Shown here: positions 57,827 through 64,000 of the stretch, one piece after another
How the letters are laid out: each line of letters starts with the position of its first letter
Position numbering within the stretch: position 1 is the stretch's first letter
From: Alteromonas naphthalenivorans
GTDB taxonomy: Bacteria; Pseudomonadota; Gammaproteobacteria; Enterobacterales; Alteromonadaceae
Assembly (NCBI RefSeq): GCF_000213655.1
Contig: NC_015554.1
Location: 2,480,001-2,544,000, forward strand
Direction: 5' to 3'
Length of the DNA: 64,000 nt
The notes under the pieces: generated by a model
The model's database searches: none
What the model saw: only the letters and a program-made list of their open reading frames with translations
What the model was told of the DNA's origin: nothing
Program-made: the position numbers and the translations under genes

Positions 57827-58441
57827 ATGAAAAAGATTTTTGTATTATTAGCTTGTATCTTAGGATCGGCTTCCGCGAACGCAGCATTTATTACTTTGCT
57901 AGATGGCATGACGCCCTCAGCAGCACAAATTGAAGTTGAAGGCACGAAAATTGGTTCAGGCTTCAACGTTAATAACGATATCCGTGTACTAACTCAGTTT
58001 CAATTGTCTGCTTTAGATGAAACAACTGATGACTTGAATGGCGATGGTCTTCTTACCGTAAATTTTGGTTATTATGTATTCAATGGTACTACTATTGAGT
58101 TTATCGGCTTTGATTTAATATCTGACAATTCCATTCTGTGGTCTGATATTAACGATTGGCAAACCACTGCAGATACTAATGACGAATTAACTTTCGATAG
58201 CTTTTTAAACGAGAATGTACCTACACCTTTGGTTACCGAATACAGCGCTGCTAATGGAGTTTCTGATTATTACGTTTTCGCCTACATAGATTTAGAAGAG
58301 GTGATAGGACTAAACGGCGGCCTTTATGGTGTAGATTTAGTTGTACCTGCTGCGCCACCAGCTCCAGTATCTTCACCAGCAACTTTTGGTATTTTACTTC
58401 TTGGCCTTGCTGGTGTATCACTTCGCCGTAGAAACAAGTAG
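57827..58441 (+). CDS. Secreted protein with PEP-CTERM-like sorting tail
   Basis: A 204-residue exported protein: signal peptide (1-19), an acidic beta-rich middle part (Asp/Asn/Thr-rich), a Pro/Ala linker, then a C-terminal signal VSSPATFGILLLGLAGVSLRRRNK without a break in pattern: short Pro motif, hydrophobic helix, Arg cluster. This is the layout of PEP-CTERM exosortase substrates, with SSP in place of PEP. No exosortase is in the window. It is followed by another small exported protein in the same transcript. Confidence 0.78.
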   Translation: MKKIFVLLACILGSASANAAFITLLDGMTPSAAQIEVEGTKIGSGFNVNNDIRVLTQFQLSALDETTDDLNGDGLLTVNFGYYVFNGTTIEFIGFDLISDNSILWSDINDWQTTADTNDELTFDSFLNENVPTPLVTEYSAANGVSDYYVFAYIDLEEVIGLNGGLYGVDLVVPAAPPAPVSSPATFGILLLGLAGVSLRRRNK

Positions 58442-58471
58442 AATTAAGTAGATTATTACAAGGATTTTTTC

Positions 58472-58939
58472 ATGAAAAAATATGTTTTGTTTTTCGCTTC
58501 ATCATTAGTTTTGAGCACACCAGCTTTAGCTATTGATATGCAAGCTGCTACTAATTCGTTTGTGACGGAAGCAGAGCTAGTAGATATATCTACGCTTTCC
58601 GAATCTGAACTACCTGAATACTTTACAGCGCTTTCTTCAAAACTAGAATTAACAGAAGATAAAGAAGCCTTTGTTTCTGAACTGTTTAGCAATAATAAAG
58701 AACAAGCCAATATTGTTTATGGCATAGCGAAGCAAAGCGGTTTATCAGACGACTTCTTGATAGCTACAGCACTAAGCGAAGGTGTAGACCCAGCGGCAAT
58801 GCTTGAGCCAACTGCATTTGGTTTCTTCTTCCCATTACCTCCAGCACCTGGAGATGATGGAAGCACCTTACCTCCCCCTCCCCCACCTTCAACAGGCGGT
58901 GGTTCAGGTAGCGGTGGCGTAAGCGTTTCAACGAACTAA
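58472..58939 (+). CDS. Secreted protein with Pro/Gly-rich tail, unknown function
   Basis: A 155-residue protein with a Sec signal (MKKYVLFFASSLVLSTPALA) and a helical, acidic middle part. A low-complexity tail (about 120-155) carries PPAPGDDG, a run of seven Pro and GGGSGSGG. I do not recognise a family. It starts 30 bp after the PEP-CTERM-like gene and ends at a terminator, so the two form a small operon behind the sigma-54-like promoter. Confidence 0.72.
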   Translation: MKKYVLFFASSLVLSTPALAIDMQAATNSFVTEAELVDISTLSESELPEYFTALSSKLELTEDKEAFVSELFSNNKEQANIVYGIAKQSGLSDDFLIATALSEGVDPAAMLEPTAFGFFFPLPPAPGDDGSTLPPPPPPSTGGGSGSGGVSVSTN

Positions 58940-58953
58940 CATTAGTAATATTT

Positions 58954-58978
58954 AAAAGGCTCGTAAGGGCCTTTTTTT
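58954..58978 (+). terminator. Terminator after the secreted-protein pair
   Basis: AAAAGGC pairs with GCCTTTT over a short loop, followed by a T7 run. It separates this pair from the ligase-like gene starting 14 bp later. Confidence 0.8.
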
Positions 58979-58991
58979 ATAGAAGTTTTAT

Positions 58992-60341
58992 ATGCAGCAG
59001 TCGACATTCCAAAGTTATTTTGAACGTTTAGCCTTTTACGTTCTATTAAGTATTATTTTTATTCTACCCTTACCGCTTGGCTCAAACAGGCCATGGGCCT
59101 GGAGTATCTTTGAAGGGTTAGTAGCAGTAACTACTATTATTTGCCTTTGGAGCATTCCTACTAAGCATCTTATATCCCGCTTAAAAAAACATACCTTAAT
59201 TGTAGTTCCGTTCGTTTTAGTACAAATATATGTTGCTATTCAGCTTATAGATATTGGTGGTATTAGAATAAGTGCTGACCCCGTTCAAACACAAATTTCA
59301 CTATTAAAAGGGTTAAGCTACTGCCTGTTTATATGCAATATGACGTGGTTGCTTTGTTCGCCCAAACGAATTAAGCAGTTTGTGTTGTGTATTATAACCA
59401 CGGTTTTTCTACAAGCGCTGTACGCTGTTTATTTACAGTTCTCTGGTTTAGATTTTACTCCCATCTTCGGCTATGAAATTTACGATCGAGCAAACGGTAG
59501 CTTTGTGTACCACAATCACCTTGCTAACTATTTACTCATTGGCGGCTCGTTGGCTATTGGGTTGTTGATTGCACAATTAAAAAGAAAAAGTGAAGGTAAG
59601 CAAAGCATTAAACGAGTATTAATTGCTGCAATGGAAGCCATCATGAGTTCTAAATGGCTAATAAGAATTAGCATTATTACTATGGTCGTGGCACTAATCT
59701 TAACTAGAAGTAGAATGGGGAATAGTGCTTTTTTCATCAGTTTGCTTACTACTTCCATGCTGGCCTTATTCTTAATGAAAAAACCACCACCCATGCTTAA
59801 ATGGCTAATTGTGAGTTTAGTGGTAGTTGACGTTGCTATAGTTGGCGCTATGTTTGGCATAGACAAAGTAAAAGAACGGATAGATGCTACGTCTTTCGAG
59901 GGTGAAACACGAGATGATGTAGTTACCATGAGTATACCTCTTGTTAAGGAGGTGTGGCTTACCGGAAGTGGTGCTGGGTCTTTTTATACGGTATTTCCAA
60001 AATATCATACCAATACAATTCATCTGCATTACGACCACGCGCACAACGAGTATCTTCAGTTTGTTATAGAGTATGGTATTGTAGCCACGGCGTTATTAGG
60101 CTTAGCCGTACTATATTCGTTTTATAAAGCGCTATTTGCACTACGAACTCGAAGTGATCCCATGAGTCAAGGGTTAGCCTTCGCGGCAGTTATGGGTATT
60201 ATCGCAATGCTTATTCATATTTCAGTCGATTTTCCGCTGCAAGCACCGGCCACAACGGTTAACTTTATTGCATTAATAGTATTGGGTAATTTGAGCAGTA
60301 TTAAAGTTGAACGTCGAAAACGTTTAATTACAGCTAGGTAA
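58992..60341 (+). CDS. O-antigen ligase/polymerase family membrane protein
   Basis: A 449-residue protein with about eleven helices and the Wzy_C signature: FVYHNHLANYLLIGGS and, in the large periplasmic loop, GSGAGSFYTVFPKYHTN...YDHAHNEYLQFVIEYG. It joins or polymerises lipid-linked sugar chains in the periplasm. With the candidate at 37898 the locus has two such proteins. One may be the polymerase and the other a ligase, or they may serve different polymers. Confidence 0.88.
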   Translation: MQQSTFQSYFERLAFYVLLSIIFILPLPLGSNRPWAWSIFEGLVAVTTIICLWSIPTKHLISRLKKHTLIVVPFVLVQIYVAIQLIDIGGIRISADPVQTQISLLKGLSYCLFICNMTWLLCSPKRIKQFVLCIITTVFLQALYAVYLQFSGLDFTPIFGYEIYDRANGSFVYHNHLANYLLIGGSLAIGLLIAQLKRKSEGKQSIKRVLIAAMEAIMSSKWLIRISIITMVVALILTRSRMGNSAFFISLLTTSMLALFLMKKPPPMLKWLIVSLVVVDVAIVGAMFGIDKVKERIDATSFEGETRDDVVTMSIPLVKEVWLTGSGAGSFYTVFPKYHTNTIHLHYDHAHNEYLQFVIEYGIVATALLGLAVLYSFYKALFALRTRSDPMSQGLAFAAVMGIIAMLIHISVDFPLQAPATTVNFIALIVLGNLSSIKVERRKRLITAR

Positions 60342-60407
60342 TCTTAGGGTTATATCATTAAGGTAAGTTTGGAGCTGATTTGGCAACACGCATTCGAGCT
60401 GCTTCGG

Positions 60408-61124
60408 TCATAAACCGACTATTTGGGAAGGTGTGCTGATAAACAGTTTATTGGCGACTTCTTCTGAACCCTGCGAGGCCACAATATCAAATGCCTCTTT
60501 CATATCGTTAGGTCTACGTTTAGTATCGTGCGTGTCTGACGCCACTATATCAATAAGCTCATCATCTAGCATATTAAGTGAAATATCTTGTACTAGTTCG
60601 CCAAAACGCCCAGTTAAAGCACCCGCAGTAACTTGAAATAAACAGCCCATATTTTTCAGCCATCTTAACTTTTCAGGCCTTTCCCAAATATCTCTATTTC
60701 TTTCGGGATGGGGAATTAATGGTTGTACACCGTTATTTAGCAACCATTTAATTAACTGGTCGGTACTAGCTGGTACATGACTGTGGGGTAATTCTAGTAA
60801 AAGTACTTTTTTACCTTTAAATTCACCCATAAATGGAAGCTTACCTGTTTTAAACCAAACAGGAACCATCTCATTCAAACGCACTTCTGCAGCCCAGCCT
60901 ATGGTAAGAGCAATGCCTTCATTCTTGATGTCTTCTTGCAGTTTTACAAAGGTAGGTTGAATGATTTCAATGTCGTTGTCGAACGTGCCCCAATGCATGT
61001 GAGGCGTACACATCATATAAGTAACGCCAGCATCTACCGCTTGCTGAGCCATTGCTAGCGACATTTCTGTTGAGCGAGCACCATCATCTATGCCAGGTAA
61101 AATATGGCTATGAAGATCAATCAT
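60408..61124 (-). CDS. PHP-type protein-tyrosine phosphatase (CpsB/YwqE family)
   Basis: A 238-residue metal-dependent phosphatase that dephosphorylates BY-kinases. Metal-binding and catalytic segments: MIDLHSHILPGIDDGA, CTPHMHWG, AAEVRLNE, LLELPHSH, LIPHPERN and ASDTHDTKRRP. Its expected substrate is the Tyr cluster of the Wzc-like kinase at 52470. It faces the ligase-like gene. Confidence 0.93.
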   Translation of the reverse strand: MIDLHSHILPGIDDGARSTEMSLAMAQQAVDAGVTYMMCTPHMHWGTFDNDIEIIQPTFVKLQEDIKNEGIALTIGWAAEVRLNEMVPVWFKTGKLPFMGEFKGKKVLLLELPHSHVPASTDQLIKWLLNNGVQPLIPHPERNRDIWERPEKLRWLKNMGCLFQVTAGALTGRFGELVQDISLNMLDDELIDIVASDTHDTKRRPNDMKEAFDIVASQGSEEVANKLFISTPSQIVGL

Positions 61125-61238
61125 TATCTATTACAGCTACCTTAAAAACTATATAAATTAAATATTTAAATAATTGAAACGCATTTAATACACCTTAACT
61201 CTAAACTATCTTAGGTTACGTCCAAAATTTGAAATGCC

Positions 61239-61844
61239 CTAATCTTTAAAAAAATGTTCAATCCGCTTTTTATATAGTAAAGGCTCTAACGAAGGGTCGT
61301 AACCGCCCTTCCGGCTTTCAATAATTTCAACCCAAGGTAGTTTATTCGTTTCTTTTCCTAACCTGTCTACTAATTCTAAGGTACTACAGATTTTTTTGGC
61401 AGGTATGCCGCCTACGACGGTACCATCTGGAACATCTTTCGTAACTAATGCTCCTGCAGCCACAACACAGTTACTTCCAATTGTGACATTCCTCATGATA
61501 ATAGCATTATGACCAATAAAAACATTGTCTTTTATGTCTATTTTACCTACAGCGTCTAACTTTAAACCATATGCTTCTCCAAGCATATTTATAACACCAT
61601 CATGCGCAAACATTTTGCAACTGGCTAATCTTACATTATTACCCAGACGTATATACTTAGCATCTCCCAGATAAGTATCCGGAATTATCGAGCAATTATC
61701 TCCCATGCTATAGAACAAGTTATGTTTTTTTATAAATCGCGCATATAGAATACCGTCAGGCTTACTTAGCCTTAAAAATAATGGTAAATATTTGGGATTT
61801 CTCCATGCTAAATATTTAGCTAATCTTTTCAACATAACCTTCAA
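61239..61844 (-). CDS. Hexapeptide-repeat acyltransferase
   Basis: A 201-residue left-handed beta-helix acetyltransferase: IIPDTYLGDAKYIRLGNNVRLASCKMFAHDG, then IDIKDNVFIGHNAIIMRNVTIGSNCVVAAGALVTKDVPDGTVVGGIPAKK. It transfers acetyl from acetyl-CoA to a sugar, in line with the other acylation genes of this locus. Last polysaccharide-related gene on the right side. Confidence 0.88.
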   Translation of the reverse strand: MKVMLKRLAKYLAWRNPKYLPLFLRLSKPDGILYARFIKKHNLFYSMGDNCSIIPDTYLGDAKYIRLGNNVRLASCKMFAHDGVINMLGEAYGLKLDAVGKIDIKDNVFIGHNAIIMRNVTIGSNCVVAAGALVTKDVPDGTVVGGIPAKKICSTLELVDRLGKETNKLPWVEIIESRKGGYDPSLEPLLYKKRIEHFFKD

Positions 61845-61986
61845 ACTTTTTGTACCGACTGTTCATTCTGACAGTCATTATTACAACTTCCTCGTTTTTT
61901 TTCAGCAAATATTGCTTTTATATTAATACGATCGCATAAATTTGGAACAGTCGAGAGATTAGCTTTGAATAATGGTAAATCAGAAT

Positions 61987-62014
61987 AAAAAAGGCTCTGA
62001 TAATCAGAGCCCTT
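61987..62014 (-). terminator. Terminator of the AhpD-like gene
   Basis: GGCTCTGA (61993-62000) pairs perfectly with TCAGAGCC (62004-62011) over a TAA loop. Read on the minus strand it is followed by TTTTTTATT, about 70 bp after the stop at 62083. Confidence 0.88.
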
Positions 62015-62082
62015 TGTGCTAACACGTTAACTTATCTTTTTACTGCTCAATTGTATTGCTGCTAATTAAGCGTAAGGTTTAT

Positions 62083-62634
62083 CTACTTAGGTTCCCAAGC
62101 AAACGATTTGAATGCATCGTCTACAGGGGTTTCAGCTAGGTGGTTTGTGTAGTTACTCATCACTTTTTGCGCCAAAATTAGAATGATTTCTAATAGTTGC
62201 TTGTGTGCATAACCTGCATCGTAGAACGCTTTAAGCTGTGCATCATCGATGTGGCCACGACCACGCGTTACCGCAAGTACGGTATCTTTCAATGTGTTTA
62301 GTTTGGCATCAGAAAGGGTTTCGTCGTTACGTAACTCTTCAATTAGCTCGTCACTTACTTTCATGCTTTTAGCAATACCTGTATGCGCTGGTACGCAGTA
62401 ATGGCACGCATGCTCTACGTTAACCGCTTGCCATACTACAGTAAGCTCTTCTGCATTAAATGACGTATCTTGTGCCAAACCGTGAAGTACTTGATAACCT
62501 TCAAGCAACGTTGGCGCTTCCGCCATTACTGCATGCAAGTTAGGGATCATACCGAAAGCTTTTTGAGAATTCTCAAGAAGTGGTTTAGCTGCTTCTGGTG
62601 CGCTATCTGCTGTGTGTAATGTAAAATCGCTCAT
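62083..62634 (-). CDS. Carboxymuconolactone decarboxylase / AhpD-like protein
   Basis: A 183-residue all-helical protein with the redox motif HACHYC (Cys77, Cys80) and His84, the layout of AhpD alkylhydroperoxidase-like proteins. It probably reduces peroxides or acts in thiol-stress defence. It is divergent from a TetR regulator, with two shared operators in between, so it is very likely the target of that regulator. Confidence 0.88.
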   Translation of the reverse strand: MSDFTLHTADSAPEAAKPLLENSQKAFGMIPNLHAVMAEAPTLLEGYQVLHGLAQDTSFNAEELTVVWQAVNVEHACHYCVPAHTGIAKSMKVSDELIEELRNDETLSDAKLNTLKDTVLAVTRGRGHIDDAQLKAFYDAGYAHKQLLEIILILAQKVMSNYTNHLAETPVDDAFKSFAWEPK

Positions 62635-62724
62635 GTCACTCTCCTATTGATGTGAACTGAAAACCAGTAACTAAAAAGATAATAAATACTGATTACGTTT
62701 TGATGTAATACAATATAGGTTTAC

Positions 62725-62763
62725 TTGAACAAGTGTTCAAGTCATAATTGAACAAGTGTTCAA
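62725..62763. promoter_or_regulatory. Two identical TetR-type operators
   Basis: TTGAACAAGTGTTCAA occurs at 62725-62740 and again at 62748-62763: 7-bp inverted arms TTGAACA/TGTTCAA around AG, spaced 23 bp start to start. They lie between the divergent AhpD-like and TetR genes, where self-control by the TetR protein is expected. Confidence 0.8.
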
Positions 62764-62789
62764 AGCATTCGAATATAAGGTATACCAGA

Positions 62790-63371
62790 ATGAAATATGC
62801 AGAGTCTGAAGTGATTGAGAAGGCCACCACGCTTTTTTGGCAAAAAGGCTTTCAGGCCGCTGGTATGCGCGACATTCAACAAGCGCTAGATATGCGACCC
62901 GGCAGTATTTACGCTCGCTTCAAAAGTAAAGAGGGCTTATTCCAATTAGTAGTGGAAAAGTATGTTACGAACAGCCAAGAAAAACTCAGCATTGTTATTA
63001 ATGCCGATTGCCCACTTGACGCTTTGCGTGCATTTTTTGTTAGCGAATTGATTAACCCAGAAGAAATGCGCTTTCAGCGCCAATGCTTATTAATTAAGTC
63101 TATTACCGAACTAGAGATGTTGGGTGAAAATGGAAAACAGTCTGTGCTTGATGGTATGAGCACTTTGAAAGCATGTTTCAAATCTATTGTAGAAAAAGCC
63201 GTGCAAACCAATTCACTTCCCACCAGCACACCGGTTGATAAAGCTGCAGATTGGTTACAAAACCAATTTGTAGGCCTTCGCACTTTTGCGTTAATGCAAA
63301 GCGACGATCACGCCATTGAAACCATGATAGATAAAGTACTCATCGACCTTAAAACTTCTTGGCCTGAGTGA
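62790..63371 (+). CDS. TetR/AcrR-family repressor
   Basis: A 193-residue regulator: N-terminal helix-turn-helix (EKATTLFWQKGFQAAGMRDIQQALDMRPGSIYARFKSKEGLFQLVVEKY) and a C-terminal helical ligand-binding domain. The ATG at 62790 with AAGG upstream is chosen; a TTG at 62748 would place coding sequence inside the operator. It probably represses itself and the divergent AhpD-like gene. The ligand is unknown. Confidence 0.88.
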   Translation: MKYAESEVIEKATTLFWQKGFQAAGMRDIQQALDMRPGSIYARFKSKEGLFQLVVEKYVTNSQEKLSIVINADCPLDALRAFFVSELINPEEMRFQRQCLLIKSITELEMLGENGKQSVLDGMSTLKACFKSIVEKAVQTNSLPTSTPVDKAADWLQNQFVGLRTFALMQSDDHAIETMIDKVLIDLKTSWPE

Positions 63372-63382
63372 TAGAGGTATAT

Positions 63383-63820
63383 GGACAGTGTGCATTAAAA
63401 ACCTTCCATAGCATGGATGCTAAAGCAGAGTACTTTTGGGTGGGCTTACCACGTACTTCTGAATGTTAGCTTTTCACTCGATGTATCTGGGGCATTGTGA
63501 GAGCTTGCATTAGAAACCTTCCACAGCATGGATGCTGTGGCAGAGCGCCCATGGATGAGTTAATGCGGGGTTTTTAAGTGGTAGCTGTTCACTCAGTGCA
63601 TCTAGGGCATTGGGACAGTGGGCATTAAAAACCTTCCATAGCATGGATGCTAAAGCAGAGTACTTTTGGGTGGGCTTACCACGTACTTCTCAATGTTAGC
63701 TTTTCACTCGGTGTATCTGGGGCATTGGGAGAGCTTGCATTAGAAACCTTCCACAGCATGGATGCTGTGGCAGAGCGCCCATGGATGGGTTTACCGCGCG
63801 TTTCTAATGCAAGCTTTCCC
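63383..63820. repeat. 230-bp tandem repeat made of hairpin subunits
   Basis: Two copies offset by exactly 230 bp, each built of two related subunits of about 115 bp (starts near 63383, 63499, 63613 and 63729). Each subunit has the core CTTCCAYAGCATGGATGCT. In the B subunits CCACAGCAT-GG-ATGCTGTGG (63751-63770) and CCCAT-GG-ATGGG (63778-63789) form hairpins. The last subunit is bracketed by a 21-bp inverted repeat (63727-63747 with 63800-63820, one mismatch). No gene is supported inside. Confidence 0.85.
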
Positions 63821-63836
63821 AAGGGCCAAGTAAAGA

Positions 63837-64000
63837 CTAACTAAACAGCATTCGCAGAAGTTGTGCAACAAGTAAGATGCCCATTAGCGGCCAAATCCAC
63901 TTCGCCCATTTGGCAGTGTCTTCGTCACTGATGCGCATTTTCGAGCGCTCGATAAGTGGTATTACTATAAAAAGTGCGCCGAACAGTACGGCAAGTATGA
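63837..64000 (-). CDS. C-terminal end of a small membrane protein (start beyond window)
   Basis: A frame open to the window edge, ending at TAG (63837-63839). The visible 53 residues are two hydrophobic helices around a polar loop: ILAVLFGALFIVIPLIE, RSKMRISDEDTAKWAKW, IWPLMGILLVAQLLRMLFS. I do not recognise the family. Confidence 0.6.
   Translation of the reverse strand, partial: ILAVLFGALFIVIPLIERSKMRISDEDTAKWAKWIWPLMGILLVAQLLRMLFS

Noticed and set aside
63383..63820. CRISPR array or integron attC sites
   Set aside because: Unit length, only two periods, near-identical whole units and lack of cas or integrase genes and of attC core sites rule these out.
63647..63844. 65-codon frame within the repeats
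   Set aside because: It is made almost wholly of repeat subunits and hairpins; the frame is a by-product of the repeat.

Overview
The window looks like chromosome of a marine gammaproteobacterium of the Alteromonadales, most likely Alteromonas or a close relative. This rests on the gene order lolB-ispE-tRNA-Gln-prs-rplY-pth-ychF facing hemA-prfA-prmC-sirB2-kdsA, on the protein sequences as I recognise them, and on the intermediate base composition. No database search was run, so the genus is an inference.

Layout. (1) 1-3.2 kb: nitrogen-acquisition genes: the end of a formate/nitrite channel gene, a PP2C phosphatase fused to a Ser/Thr kinase, and cyanase. (2) 3.2-8.7 kb, minus strand: a stand-alone EF-G paralogue, rlmM with a DUF423 membrane protein, an alpha/beta hydrolase and gcvA; then a small secreted protein on the plus strand. 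(3) 9.3-15.5 kb, minus strand: kdsA, sirB2, an HD-GYP response regulator, prmC, prfA, hemA. (4) 15.6-26.3 kb, plus strand: lolB, ispE, tRNA-Gln, prs, a GGDEF/EAL protein, a lipoprotein, a zinc alcohol dehydrogenase, rplY, pth, ychF and a cyclophilin. (5) 26.5-29.9 kb: tRNA cluster Met-Leu-Gln-Gln, an alanine/glycine symporter, a flavin reductase-like protein, and two tiny genes (a 37-aa lysine-rich protein and a 56-aa ribbon-helix-helix-like protein).

(6) 30.3-61.8 kb: a large exopolysaccharide locus of Wzx/Wzy type with a Vibrio vps-like export core (VpsM-like barrel, VpsN/Wza-like export protein, Wzc-like tyrosine kinase, VpsP-like protein). It carries six glycosyltransferases (three GT2, two GT4, one WecG/TagA), a flippase, two polymerase/ligase-like membrane proteins, two hexapeptide acetyltransferases, two acyltransferase-3 proteins, and an adenylation-carrier-membrane fusion protein. 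It also has a membrane-anchored endonuclease/exonuclease/phosphatase-fold protein, a LapG-like cysteine protease, a PHP-type tyrosine phosphatase, and a PEP-CTERM-like secreted protein behind a sigma-54-like promoter. A large secreted glycoside-hydrolase-like gene, opposite in strand to the operon, is cut in two by an ISAs1-family element with a perfect 10-bp target duplication. Removing the element and one duplicate restores one 937-codon frame.

(7) 62-64 kb: an AhpD-like protein divergent from a TetR regulator with two identical palindromic operators between them, then a 230-bp tandem repeat built of hairpin-forming subunits, and the end of a small membrane protein gene leaving the window.

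How the parts fit: the export core, flippase, polymerase, transferases and acyl-modifying enzymes would build, decorate and export one polymer. The kinase/phosphatase pair (Wzc-like and CpsB-like) would control its length or output, and the glycosidase, now broken, would have trimmed or released it. No polyprenyl-phosphate sugar-1-phosphate transferase and no exosortase is encoded here, so both must lie elsewhere if the systems work.
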